Positions 8,374 to 16,971 of a stretch of DNA of 52,089 nt are shown one piece after another. Within the stretch, counting starts at the first letter, position 1; each line of letters begins with the position of its first letter. The translations under genes and the position numbers were made by a program. Source of the DNA: CALBZG01 sp964486295 (GTDB taxonomy: Bacteria; Bacillota; Clostridia; Peptostreptococcales; Anaerovoracaceae); NCBI GenBank assembly GCA_964486295.1, contig CAZAMF010000013.1, positions 1 to 52,089 on the forward strand, written 5' to 3'. The notes below the pieces were generated by a model. The model was not told the DNA's origin. It saw nothing but the letters and a program-made list of their open reading frames with translations, and made no database searches.

Positions 8374-8400
8374 GTGCTGCAGCTGACAAAGCTGCAGCAC
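8374..8400 (+). repeat. Perfect hairpin between mop and its partner gene
   Basis: GTGCTGCAGCT (8374-8384) and AGCTGCAGCAC (8390-8400) form an 11-bp stem with a 5-base loop and no T-run. It lies inside the operon, so RNA processing, stabilisation of the mop message or partial attenuation is more likely than full termination. Confidence 0.7.
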
Positions 8401-8435
8401 TGTTATAGCAAAATTGAGTTGAAAGGACAAGTACT

Positions 8436-10742
8436 GTGGACAATAATGATGCAAAGGTCTTGGAAAGCTTGCTGAACACTCCGCCCAGTGGTAGAATCTT
8501 ATCTAAATCTATGGGCCAATGTGTAGAAGCTTGCTATAGCGGGGACAGTCCTCCCTGTAGTTGTGTATGCCCTTTGGGCCTGGACGTCGCCACGTTTAAC
8601 AAAAGGCTTCAGAAGGGTAATTTTAATAGTGCATATACGATGTTCAGGGACCAGGTACTCTTGCCGGCTATTGTCTGTGAACTATGTGATGAGCCGTGCG
8701 CGTCGGCCTGTATAAGAAAAGATATCGATGAACCACTTTCCATGAAGCATTTGGAAAAAGCCGCAGTCAATTACACGCAGTCGACAGCTCCAATCAAATA
8801 CCGTTTCCCTGCAAAAGGTAAAAAGGCGGCAATAATAGGTGCTGGACTTAGCGGTTTAAGTTGTGCGATAAAGCTTGCATCCCACGGATATAATGTAACG
8901 CTATTGGAAAAAAGCAACCAGATTGGTGGAAAACTATGGGATTTGCTGCCGCCCGGGTTATTTCTTGATGAGATCAAAAATCAAATGCAGTATCTGAATT
9001 ATGAGCTGAAATTGAACACAAAAATCGAGAATATAGATGAACTAATACCTGAATTTGACGCGGTGCTGATCGCTACGGGAAAAGAGGGTGAATCCTTTGG
9101 ATTGTTGCATGGATTGAACAGGGATTCCCTTGGAAGCATAAAAAAGGGAATATTTTTGGCCGGTTCTTTGATAGGAGCCACTCCGATACAGTCGATCGAA
9201 CAGGGTATACGCGCTGCCCAGTCCATCGAATCTTATCTGCAAACCAACCGTATGCATGAAATGATGGGGATTAATAGAAACAGAACGACTCGCCTTAAGG
9301 TCAATAAAAGTATGATAGAGCCGCAGAAGCGTGTTGAAAGTGAAACCTTTACCAAGGAAGAAGCCATACGGGAATCGAGCAGATGCAATCAATGTGATTG
9401 TGAGGATTGCCTGCTTATTTGCGAGATGATGCAATGGTATCAAAAAAAGCCGAAACGAATCGTCAGTGATGTACGGATGACGTTAAATCCTGTAAAGGGA
9501 ATGCAGCCAAGAGTAGCCACCAGGATGCTGAGTTCTTGCTCTGACTGTGGTTTATGTAAAACGGTTTGCTTAGAAAAAATAGATCTGGGTGAATTTTTAA
9601 GCGAAGCACGCCGGATCATGCATCGGGAAGGCTCGTTACCGCTGGCTTTTCATGATTTCTGGATCAGAGATATGAGATTTGCGGAAAGCGAAAAAGCCTA
9701 TGTGGCAAGAAATGCGCCAGGGTGCGCAAAGAGCGATTATGTGTTTTTCCCGGGCTGTCAATTGGGCGGCTCGGATACGGCATATGTCGAAAAGACGTAT
9801 CGTTACTTATTAGAAAAGCTTCCGCGCACCGGATTAATTTTAAGTTGCTGCGGGATTCCTGCCGAATGGGCTGGTGATGAAGCCCTGGTTGAAGAAATGG
9901 TTGGAAAAATACGACATAAATGGAATGATATGGGGAGGCCGGTTGTAATTTTCGCCTGTCCGACCTGCAGAAAAATGTTTGTGAAATACCTGCCGGAGAT
10001 CATGCTGATTTCGCTCTATGATGTCATAGACGCGAATGGTTTACCTGCTGACAATACCGCAGAGAAGGGGACCGTTTCCATATTCGATCCCTGCGCCAGC
10101 CGCTATGATGAATCAATGCAGCAAAGTGTGCGTAAACTTGTGGCAAAGGCTGGCCTGACAATCGAGGAGCTTTCATATAGTAAAAAGACTGCTCAATGCT
10201 GCGGGAACGGCGGGCATATTTATTCCGCCAATCCGGGACTGGCAAAGGATATCATGAGTAAAAGGGCTGCCCTTGGCCATCATCCATATATTACCTATTG
10301 CTCAAATTGCAGAGATGTTTTTTCTTACATGGGGAAAACATGCCGTCATGTGCTTGACGTTATTTTTCATCTTAACAGTGATACTCGCAGACCACCTTCG
10401 CTTACGGAACGCAGGATCAACCGCACGACTTTAAAAACCAATTTGCTGAAAAATATTTGGAAAGAGGAGAATTATCAAGTGACGCAACAAAATCCAACCA
10501 TCTTAATTTCTCCAGAAGTTATGGAAAAATTGGATAGACAGTTAATTGTAGAAGACGATATACGTGAAACAATCAATTACTGTGAGTCGTCAGATAATAA
10601 GATATTTCACCCCGAAACAGGCTGCTACATTGGACATCTGCGACAGGGGTATACAACTTACTGGGTTTCTTATAAAGTCGAGGAAGCTGGATACAGACTG
10701 ACCAATGCGTATAGTCATAGGATAAATATTGAAGGGGAGTGA
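8436..10742 (+). CDS. FAD/multi-Fe-S oxidoreductase with CCG domains (DVU_1558-like partner of Mop)
   Basis: 768 residues, GTG start with GAAAGGA upstream. The N-terminal dicluster region resembles the GltD type (C29, C33, C41-x-C43-x-C45, then C81, C84, C88, C92). It is followed by a Rossmann FAD loop (AAIIGAGLSGLS, about 130) and further cysteine groups (CNQCDCEDCLLIC, CSDCGLCKTVC). Two CCG-type segments like those of heterodisulfide reductase HdrD follow (FFPGCQLGG, LSCCGIPAEW, FACPTCR, then DPCASRYD, QCCGNGGH, YCSNCRD). A separate C-terminal domain of about 100 residues ends the protein. In Desulfovibrio a protein of this build is encoded next to Mop (DVU_1559/DVU_1558, from memory). It probably takes electrons from the aldehyde oxidoreductase to a cytoplasmic acceptor. 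The acceptor and possible bifurcation are unknown. Confidence 0.85.
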   Translation: MDNNDAKVLESLLNTPPSGRILSKSMGQCVEACYSGDSPPCSCVCPLGLDVATFNKRLQKGNFNSAYTMFRDQVLLPAIVCELCDEPCASACIRKDIDEPLSMKHLEKAAVNYTQSTAPIKYRFPAKGKKAAIIGAGLSGLSCAIKLASHGYNVTLLEKSNQIGGKLWDLLPPGLFLDEIKNQMQYLNYELKLNTKIENIDELIPEFDAVLIATGKEGESFGLLHGLNRDSLGSIKKGIFLAGSLIGATPIQSIEQGIRAAQSIESYLQTNRMHEMMGINRNRTTRLKVNKSMIEPQKRVESETFTKEEAIRESSRCNQCDCEDCLLICEMMQWYQKKPKRIVSDVRMTLNPVKGMQPRVATRMLSSCSDCGLCKTVCLEKIDLGEFLSEARRIMHREGSLPLAFHDFWIRDMRFAESEKAYVARNAPGCAKSDYVFFPGCQLGGSDTAYVEKTYRYLLEKLPRTGLILSCCGIPAEWAGDEALVEEMVGKIRHKWNDMGRPVVIFACPTCRKMFVKYLPEIMLISLYDVIDANGLPADNTAEKGTVSIFDPCASRYDESMQQSVRKLVAKAGLTIEELSYSKKTAQCCGNGGHIYSANPGLAKDIMSKRAALGHHPYITYCSNCRDVFSYMGKTCRHVLDVIFHLNSDTRRPPSLTERRINRTTLKTNLLKNIWKEENYQVTQQNPTILISPEVMEKLDRQLIVEDDIRETINYCESSDNKIFHPETGCYIGHLRQGYTTYWVSYKVEEAGYRLTNAYSHRINIEGE

Positions 10743-10747
10743 TTCAA

Positions 10748-10939
10748 ATGGCCGCAGAGGGTTTTATCTGTAGTAAGTGCAATAAAGAACTCGAATTAGA
10801 AAATGTGAACCTGGAATATCTTGGATATAGAATAACACATCCGTTTTTAACCTGTCCGACATGCAAAATTATATATATTCCGGAAGAGGTGGTGTTAGAT
10901 AAGATACATCAGGTAGAGAGACAATTAGAAGACAAATAA
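10748..10939 (+). CDS. Small zinc-ribbon/rubredoxin-like redox protein (DVU_1557-like)
   Basis: 63 residues with two cysteine pairs, CSKC near the N-terminus and CPTC in the middle, able to bind one Zn or Fe. ATG 10748 follows GGGGAG and lies 5 bp after the stop of the FAD/Fe-S gene; an upstream GTG at 10739 is in frame but overlaps that stop. A small protein of this kind is the third gene of the mop locus in Desulfovibrio (family name DVU_1557 redox protein, from memory). It may carry electrons or help cofactor insertion. The link to that family rests on gene order and the CxxC pattern. Confidence 0.75.
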   Translation: MAAEGFICSKCNKELELENVNLEYLGYRITHPFLTCPTCKIIYIPEEVVLDKIHQVERQLEDK

Positions 10940-10963
10940 CTATTATTCTTTAAACTAAAAATA

Positions 10964-10972
10964 TGCTATAAT
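10964..10972 (+). promoter_or_regulatory. Probable extended -10 promoter of the first activator gene
   Basis: TGCTATAAT is an extended -10 element about 65 bp upstream of the activator start. No good -35 box is seen. This suggests low constant expression of the activator by the housekeeping sigma factor, separate from the sigma-54 operon upstream. Confidence 0.45.
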
Positions 10973-11035
10973 TTTTATCATTTTAAAAGATGTTTTCTTT
11001 TTTCAAAAGAAAATCCTGAATTAGAGGTGGAAACC

Positions 11036-13009
11036 ATGTTTCCTGAGATAAATAGAAAAGAAATAAAAGAAGCCTTGACCAATTTTCAGGCCGGCAGACC
11101 TTTCGAAACAAAATACATTCGTAAGGAAATTTTGGATTCGTGGGAACGCTGCAGGGGATATGGCGTAGATCCTCAAGTTACTGACGGTGAAGTCCTTTCA
11201 AGTCAGCAAGTCAATAAATTACAAGAAGATAATAAAGATTTAATAGCAGCAGCTGATGAATATCTAAGAACGCTTTATGACGCTATTTCTGATTATGGTA
11301 CAATATTGATTTTAACTGATCATGAAGGGACAGGTATATATGTAATAGGAGATGAGGAGATCCTGAACGAGCAGCAGAATAAAGGTTTAGGATTAGGATC
11401 AATAGGTTCGGAAGAGAGTATTGGGACAAATGGTACAGGAACGGCCCTTTTTTTAGATAGGCCGATACAGATCTGTGCCGAGGAGCACTACTGCTGGACC
11501 AATCATAAATGGTATTGTTCCGGTGTGCCGATTCATGATTCGAATGGCAAAGCAATTGGTTGCTTAGGCATTTCCGGAACCCATGAAAAAGTCCATGCCC
11601 ATACGCTTGGCATGGCCATTGGCGCAGCCAAGTCAATTGAAAGGCAGCTCGAAATCAATAAATATATCAATGAAAGGGAACTGATAATCAGCCAGCAGAG
11701 AATCATCTTGGACATGGTATTGGATGGGATCATCATGTTGGATGCCTCCGGAAGGATCAAACATGCCAATCGGAAGGCAATACAAATGTTCGATATGGCT
11801 AATCAGGAGATAATCGGCACACCGATCAATCAGTTGATTGTTGGGGGAGTGAATTTTGATTCTTTTGAAAAAGACAGACCTAAAATAAAAGACAAAGAAA
11901 TCGATATCACTCTACAGAATAAAGAGTTGAGCTGCTTACTCACAGTAGAGTTTATCTGGGATAAATTAGGCGGTTTGGAGAGCATAATTCTGACGTTCAA
12001 AGAAAGGACCCGTGTCCTTGAGCTTGTTAATAAAGTTGCGGGATCAACGGCTACTTATACATTTGAAGATATTCACGGCAAATCCGATTCATATAAAGAA
12101 ACAATCAGACAAGCGGCCATCGCAGCGAAACATGATTATAATGTGTTGATAACAGGGGAGAGCGGAACGGGGAAAGAATTGATGGTCCACGCGATCCATA
12201 ATGCAAGCAAGCGAGCGGATAAGCCTTTTATTGCTATCAATTGTGGCGCACTCCCAAGGGGCTTGATCGAGAGTGAGCTGTTTGGCTATACCGGCGGAGC
12301 CTTTACCGGTTCCAGAAAGGAAGGCAATCCGGGCAAATTTGAACTGGCGGATGGGGGAACTATTTTTTTGGACGAAATAGGTGAGATGCCTTTAGACATT
12401 CAAGTAACCTTGTTAAGAGTCTTGCAAGAACATGAGGTGACAAGAATCGGAGGGACCAAATCCAAAAAAGTCGATGTTAAAGTTATTGCTGCAACCAATA
12501 GGGATTTAAAGGAAGCCGTTGAAAATCAATCATTCAGACAGGACCTATATTATCGTTTAAATGTTTTTCATATTGCGCTTCCTCCTTTGAGAAACCGTAA
12601 AGAAGATATCCCGTTGCTGACAGAGCACATTCTTTCCAGATTAAGCCGTCAGGTAAAAAAACCAGAATTAAAAATCGATGATGAAGTAAAAGAGATCATC
12701 CTTGATTATAATTGGCCTGGTAATATCCGTGAATTAGAAAATGTGCTTGAACGCGCAACATTTCTCTGTGAAGGCTCGACTATTACAAAGAAAGAACTGC
12801 CAATTTTTGATCATGAATTTGATAATAAAGGAGAAGTGGTAGAAGTGACCGAAAAAGGCGAAGATGCATTAGATTTGGAGCTTGTTATAGCTACTCTTTC
12901 AATGACGAAAGGAAATGTAAAGAAAGCTGCAGAAAAATTGGGAGTTGCAAGAAGTTCCATATATCGGAAACTCCAAAAAAATGGTCTTTCATACAATAAT
13001 TTCCGCTAG
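11036..13009 (+). CDS. Sigma-54-dependent transcriptional activator, AcoR-like (GAF-PAS-AAA+-Fis HTH)
   Basis: 657 residues; ATG 11036 follows AGAGGTGG. The N-terminus has the AcoR-type IRKEILDSWERCRGYGVD motif and a GAF-like sensor (about 55-195). A PAS domain follows (LDGIIMLDASGRIKHANRKA, about 225). The AAA+ domain has Walker A GESGTGKE, the sigma-54 contact loop GGAFTGS (usual GAFTGA), Walker B GTIFLDEIGE and the YRLNVFHIALPPLR segment. The C-terminal Fis-type HTH is KKAAEKLGVARSSIYRKL. It lies between the mop operon and the aminotransferase operon, both with sigma-54 promoters and shared operators, so it is the likely activator of both and of lctP. The ligand is unknown, perhaps the pathway amine or aldehyde. 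Part of this gene is duplicated near 4.7-5.0 kb. Confidence 0.92.
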   Translation: MFPEINRKEIKEALTNFQAGRPFETKYIRKEILDSWERCRGYGVDPQVTDGEVLSSQQVNKLQEDNKDLIAAADEYLRTLYDAISDYGTILILTDHEGTGIYVIGDEEILNEQQNKGLGLGSIGSEESIGTNGTGTALFLDRPIQICAEEHYCWTNHKWYCSGVPIHDSNGKAIGCLGISGTHEKVHAHTLGMAIGAAKSIERQLEINKYINERELIISQQRIILDMVLDGIIMLDASGRIKHANRKAIQMFDMANQEIIGTPINQLIVGGVNFDSFEKDRPKIKDKEIDITLQNKELSCLLTVEFIWDKLGGLESIILTFKERTRVLELVNKVAGSTATYTFEDIHGKSDSYKETIRQAAIAAKHDYNVLITGESGTGKELMVHAIHNASKRADKPFIAINCGALPRGLIESELFGYTGGAFTGSRKEGNPGKFELADGGTIFLDEIGEMPLDIQVTLLRVLQEHEVTRIGGTKSKKVDVKVIAATNRDLKEAVENQSFRQDLYYRLNVFHIALPPLRNRKEDIPLLTEHILSRLSRQVKKPELKIDDEVKEIILDYNWPGNIRELENVLERATFLCEGSTITKKELPIFDHEFDNKGEVVEVTEKGEDALDLELVIATLSMTKGNVKKAAEKLGVARSSIYRKLQKNGLSYNNFR

Positions 13010-13030
13010 ATTGATAGATTGCCGGACACA

Positions 13031-13069
13031 AAACCCGAATCCGATATAAAAACCGGATTCGGGTTTTTT
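13031..13069 (+). terminator. Rho-independent terminator of the activator gene
   Basis: AAACCCGAATCCG (13031-13043) pairs perfectly with CGGATTCGGGTTT (13054-13066), followed by T. A decayed copy of this hairpin follows the pseudogene near 5.03 kb. Confidence 0.9.
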
Positions 13070-13092
13070 AATTTAAGAGGTCAGCAAAGAAG

Positions 13093-13126
13093 TGTCGCGC
13101 AACATATCAAGACATGCAGCGCGACA
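13093..13126. promoter_or_regulatory. Paired activator sites, type TGTNGCGCNACA (aminotransferase side)
   Basis: TGTCGCGCAACA (13093-13104) and TGCAGCGCGACA (13115-13126), starts 22 bp apart, about 140-175 bp upstream of the sigma-54 promoter. The outer bases AAGAAGTGTCGCGC and GCGCGACACTTCTT also make a larger inverted repeat. The remaining bases between this pair and the promoter hold no gene. Confidence 0.8.
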
Positions 13127-13267
13127 CTTCTTTGCAACACAACTTTAAGTAAAAATACAAAAAGTACAAAGAATACGTTATTCATTTCATCGGGAGAAAC
13201 ATGGGCCATCTAAGTGTTTTAGCCGTTTTTATAAGAATTAAACGAAAATACAGAATATTATTGGATT

Positions 13268-13282
13268 TGGCATGACTATTGC
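13268..13282 (+). promoter_or_regulatory. Sigma-54 promoter of the aminotransferase operon
   Basis: TGGCATGACTATTGC: GG (13269-13270) and GC (13281-13282) with 10 bases between, about 75 bp upstream of the aminotransferase start. Confidence 0.9.
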
Positions 13283-13356
13283 TCTATATAAGAGTGTGTC
13301 GATATTTAAGCAAAGTGGTTGTATCTTCAATGAAAATCAAAAAGGAGGATTTAGAA

Positions 13357-14688
13357 ATGGCAAATATTAAGGACGTTGTTGAAGGATTTATAACTGTTGA
13401 TGAGGTTAGCGAATTAAAGAGGGATGATGTCATTAAACTGCAAAGCGAGTATCAGAATCAGATCAGGCTTCAAATGGCTTTGGGGTTAGGTGCAGCTCAG
13501 CAGTTCGTAGGAGCAAGCGAGAATGGCGTCGAGTTAATTGATTCAGATGGAAATAATCATTTGGACATGATTGGTGGCGTTGGCGTTATGACAGTGGGTT
13601 CTGCCAATCAGTACATTTGGAAAGCAATGGAAAAATTTAAGGATATCCCGGCAATAAATGCTATCGCTGTACGTGCAGTGAGCGCTGCCTTATCAAATAA
13701 TATTGCGGCATTATCGGGTGGAGGCTTGAAAAAAGTATGGATCGGCACAGGTGGAACAGAAGCGAATGAAGGTGCTATTAAACTTGCAAGGATGTATTTC
13801 AAAGGACATCGGCATAAGTTTGTCGCTTTGGACGGTTCCTATCATGGCAAAACTATGGGTTCCGTATCAATTACCGGAAGAAAAATTTGGCAGATATATC
13901 ATAGCCCAGTGATGCCTGGCGTAGATTTTGTGCCGATAAACGATATTGATGCATTGGACAACGCACTCAAATTTGGTGATGTGGCAGCATTTTTCATCGA
14001 ACCGATTCAGGGTGAAGGGGGTATTCATATTGCAGAAATAGAGTATCTCCAGAAAGCCAGGGAACTTTGTACGAAATATGGCACTTTGATGGTGTGTGAT
14101 GAAATCCAGTGCGGTATGGCAAGAACAGGTAAGTTCTGGGCATATCATTATGCAGGGATCGCTCCGGATGTTGTTACCTTTGCAAAGGGATTCAGCGGCG
14201 GATATATTCCAATCGGCGGATACATTACTACGGAAGAGGTTTGGAACGGCGCATATGGTGAACCTCTAACCGCTTTCCAGCATACTGCGACTTTTGGTGA
14301 TAACGTTTTGGGTTGTGCTGCAGGGATTGCGGCCTTAGAATATGTCTTTAATAATGACCTGATGAATGCTGCAGTTGTAAAAGGCGCGTACTTGACGGAA
14401 AAATTAAATGAAATCAAAGCCAGATATCCTGGAATCGTAAAAGAAATAAGAGGCAAGGGCTTGATGATCGGCATCGAATTTGAAGCGAATAACGCAGAGA
14501 AAGCCGAAGCCTTTGCAGGTATGGTTTGCTCTATTATGATGAATAAATATAGAGTACAAACGCTTTTCTCGGCGAACAATCCGGTTGTAATTCGAGCATT
14601 GCCGCCGCTTGCTGTAACAACAGAGCAAATGGATAGATTCCTGGAAGCTTTTGAAAATGCAGTAAAAGAAACGAAAGCATCCATATAG
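13357..14688 (+). CDS. Class III PLP-dependent aminotransferase (omega-amine type)
   Basis: 443 residues. ATG 13357 follows AAAGGAGGAT; a start at 13279 would lie inside the promoter. Fold type I class III signatures are visible: GTGGTEANEGAIKLAR (phosphate site), DGSYHGKTMGS, FIEPIQGEGG, VCDEIQCGMARTG and the PLP lysine K277 in FAKGFSGGYIPIGG. The family moves the amino group of terminal amines or omega-amino acids (putrescine, GABA, beta-alanine, taurine) to pyruvate or 2-oxoglutarate, leaving an aldehyde. The next gene encodes an aldehyde:ferredoxin oxidoreductase, which fits removal of that aldehyde. First gene of a sigma-54-driven operon. The amine cannot be named from sequence. Confidence 0.88.
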   Translation: MANIKDVVEGFITVDEVSELKRDDVIKLQSEYQNQIRLQMALGLGAAQQFVGASENGVELIDSDGNNHLDMIGGVGVMTVGSANQYIWKAMEKFKDIPAINAIAVRAVSAALSNNIAALSGGGLKKVWIGTGGTEANEGAIKLARMYFKGHRHKFVALDGSYHGKTMGSVSITGRKIWQIYHSPVMPGVDFVPINDIDALDNALKFGDVAAFFIEPIQGEGGIHIAEIEYLQKARELCTKYGTLMVCDEIQCGMARTGKFWAYHYAGIAPDVVTFAKGFSGGYIPIGGYITTEEVWNGAYGEPLTAFQHTATFGDNVLGCAAGIAALEYVFNNDLMNAAVVKGAYLTEKLNEIKARYPGIVKEIRGKGLMIGIEFEANNAEKAEAFAGMVCSIMMNKYRVQTLFSANNPVVIRALPPLAVTTEQMDRFLEAFENAVKETKASI

Positions 14689-14751
14689 GCAAGGCAAAAA
14701 ACAGTAGTAGTGAATCATTATGATTATTCTATTAATTGAAAGGGTGATTTG

Positions 14752-16632
14752 ATGCCTGGGCATATTGGACAGTATTTAGAAATTGATTTATCCCGAGAGG
14801 AATCGAAAACGATTCCTCTCAGTAATGAACTTGCCCGGGGATATATCGGCGGGTCTGGAATCGGTGCGGCATTATATACGGAATATACAAGTGATAATAA
14901 CTTTACCGTAGATCCGCTTTCGCCGGAGAATCCGTTGATCTTTATGACGGGGCCTTTAACAGGGAGCACTTTTCCTGCAACGCCCAGAATGGTTGTCTGC
15001 TCGCGTTCGCCACTTACCAATATCTGGGGGGAAGCTAATTCGGGAGGCCACTGGGGTGCTGAATTAAAAAAAGCCGGGTATGACGGGATAGTGGTAATAG
15101 GCAAAGCTGAGGAGCCTGTGATCGTCTACATAGAAAACGATAAAGTCGAGATTGTTCCTGCTGGTGGGGTATGGGGGCGCGATACCTATGAAGTAATAGA
15201 GCAGTTGAATGACAGAGGAAAAGTTGCGTGTATCGGCCAGGCAGGGGAAACCCGTGTTCCTTTAGCAAGTATCGCCACAAGTAAGCATAACTTTTTCGGC
15301 CGTACAGGGTTAGGCGCCGTAATGGGCAGCAAAAATTTAAAAGCGATCGTGGTGAAGGGAAATAAAAAATACGTTTACGCAGATGATGAATTGTCAAAGC
15401 AAGTGAAAGCACGTATGATGAAGAAATTAAAAGAGCATTTTTTCATTGGTGGATTAAGCGCTGTCGGCTCTAACGGGATCGGGATAATTTATCATCATGG
15501 GGATGTACCGATAAAAAACTGGCAGCTAGGCCTGTGGGATGAAGAAAAAATCAACGCCATCAGCGCCGAAGTCTTTATGGAGAAGTTTGGTCAAGGTCAT
15601 AGTACTTGTTTTGCTTGTCCTGTGGCTTGTAAAACCAATTTATCAGTTGAAGATGAAAAATATGCAGTGAAATCAGCAGCTGGCCCTGAATACGAAACGG
15701 TTGCCGGCTTTGGCAGTTTGGTTCTGAATGACAATCCGGCGGTGATTGCAAAAGCGAATGAGCTTTGCAACCGATATGGTATGGATACGATTTCAACGGC
15801 AACAGTCATCGCTCTGGCAATGGAATGCTTTGAAAGAGGTTATATCAACTTGGAAGATACCGGTGGCATGAATCTTACTTGGGGTGATAGCGACCTAATC
15901 ATTGAACTCCTGCATCAAATCGGCCGAAATAAAGATTTTGGTGCCCGCCTGGCAAAAGGGAGTGATGTGTTTGTTGAAGGGCTGGATCCTGATGCTAAAG
16001 CCTGTGTCAGTACGGTAAAAGGTCTTGAAATACCTTTCCATGAACCCCGGTTGATGTTTGGAGAAGCGCTGGACTATGCAACAGGGTACAGAGGAGGGTG
16101 CCATATGTCGTCTCCTGTTCCCTTCGTTGAAAACGGCATGACCAAATTACCTGCGATTTTTGGCACGGAAGGCTTTATACCGCCAAGCCCGGAAGGCAAA
16201 CCGGAGCTTGTGAAAAAAGGGCAGGATTATGGCGCTGTTTATGGTGGTGCTGCTTGTTTTTGCTATTTCGGCGGGATCGGTTTTCAGGAGGAAGAATTGA
16301 CGGATTGCCTTAACGCTGCTACGGGCGCGCAGTATACACTGGATGATATTATGCGCGCCGGTGAGAGGATCTGGTGCTTAAAGAGAACATTGAGCAATCT
16401 GTGGGGTGTCCGTAAAGGGCATGATGACTTGCCGAAACGGTTAGTAACACCTTTGAATGAAGGACCTGTTGCCGGCTTGGCTCCGGATATTCCGGCACTG
16501 AGGGAAAAATACTATAAACTTCGTGGGCTGGACGAAAATGGAATTTTGAAGAACGACATATTAGAAAGATGTGATATACCGAAGCCTCTTGTGGATGCTT
16601 TGAATAAATCAAAAGGGAAGTTGAGATCATGA
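14752..16632 (+). CDS. aor: Tungsten-dependent aldehyde:ferredoxin oxidoreductase (AOR family)
   Basis: 626 residues, the usual AOR length. The N-terminal domain has the tungstopterin-binding pattern (GPLTGSTFPATPRMVVCSRSP, EANSGGHWGAELKKAGYDG, GRTGLGAVMGSKNLKAI). The [4Fe-4S] cysteines are C286, C289 and C293 (CFACPVAC) plus C519 (DCLNAATG). Enzymes of this family oxidise aldehydes to acids with ferredoxin in the cytoplasm. ATG 14752 follows AAAGGGTGATTTG. It lies 63 bp after the aminotransferase and overlaps the MoaD-like gene by 4 bases (ATGA), so the three are one operon: amine to aldehyde to acid plus reduced ferredoxin. W is the usual metal here but Mo cannot be ruled out. Confidence 0.92.
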   Translation: MPGHIGQYLEIDLSREESKTIPLSNELARGYIGGSGIGAALYTEYTSDNNFTVDPLSPENPLIFMTGPLTGSTFPATPRMVVCSRSPLTNIWGEANSGGHWGAELKKAGYDGIVVIGKAEEPVIVYIENDKVEIVPAGGVWGRDTYEVIEQLNDRGKVACIGQAGETRVPLASIATSKHNFFGRTGLGAVMGSKNLKAIVVKGNKKYVYADDELSKQVKARMMKKLKEHFFIGGLSAVGSNGIGIIYHHGDVPIKNWQLGLWDEEKINAISAEVFMEKFGQGHSTCFACPVACKTNLSVEDEKYAVKSAAGPEYETVAGFGSLVLNDNPAVIAKANELCNRYGMDTISTATVIALAMECFERGYINLEDTGGMNLTWGDSDLIIELLHQIGRNKDFGARLAKGSDVFVEGLDPDAKACVSTVKGLEIPFHEPRLMFGEALDYATGYRGGCHMSSPVPFVENGMTKLPAIFGTEGFIPPSPEGKPELVKKGQDYGAVYGGAACFCYFGGIGFQEEELTDCLNAATGAQYTLDDIMRAGERIWCLKRTLSNLWGVRKGHDDLPKRLVTPLNEGPVAGLAPDIPALREKYYKLRGLDENGILKNDILERCDIPKPLVDALNKSKGKLRS

Positions 16633-16892
16633 TTGAGATAAAACTTCAAGGCGCGTTAAAAACACTGAACACGAAAACAGATCATTCGTTTGGAGGAAAT
16701 GGGATCATATTTTATTTCCATAATGGAAATGTTTCATTTCGGAAGCTGATCAGTGAATTAAATGTTCCTGCAGATTACATTGCCTTTGTGCTTATTAATG
16801 GAAGCAGGTACTACAAAGACAACCGGCTTTTTGATTCAGTACTGGTCAACGGCGATCGATTGGAAATATTTCCATTGATCGCTTCGGGTTAA
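16629..16892 (+). CDS. MoaD/ThiS-like beta-grasp protein coupled to AOR
   Basis: 87 residues, start codon overlapping the AOR stop. Late strands and loops match MoaD (VLINGSRYYKDNRLFDSVLVNGDRLEIFPLIASG). MoaD proteins end in Gly-Gly, which carries sulfur for the pterin dithiolene. AOR operons often carry their own MoaD-like gene for tungstopterin assembly. Here the end is Ala-Ser-Gly, so only the last glycine is kept. It may still be adenylated on the final Gly, may be processed, or may have become a structural partner. Confidence 0.75.
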   Translation: MIEIKLQGALKTLNTKTDHSFGGNGIIFYFHNGNVSFRKLISELNVPADYIAFVLINGSRYYKDNRLFDSVLVNGDRLEIFPLIASG

Positions 16893-16971
16893 CGTATTTC
16901 ACTTTTCTGCATTTTTATAGGATAGAAGACCTCCGGCAAAGCGAAGGTCCGAATGAAAGGGGGCTGTAATA

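Noticed and set aside
13019..13213. Open frame across the terminator and operator region
   Set aside because: It runs through the terminator hairpin and the operator pair and has no ribosome site.
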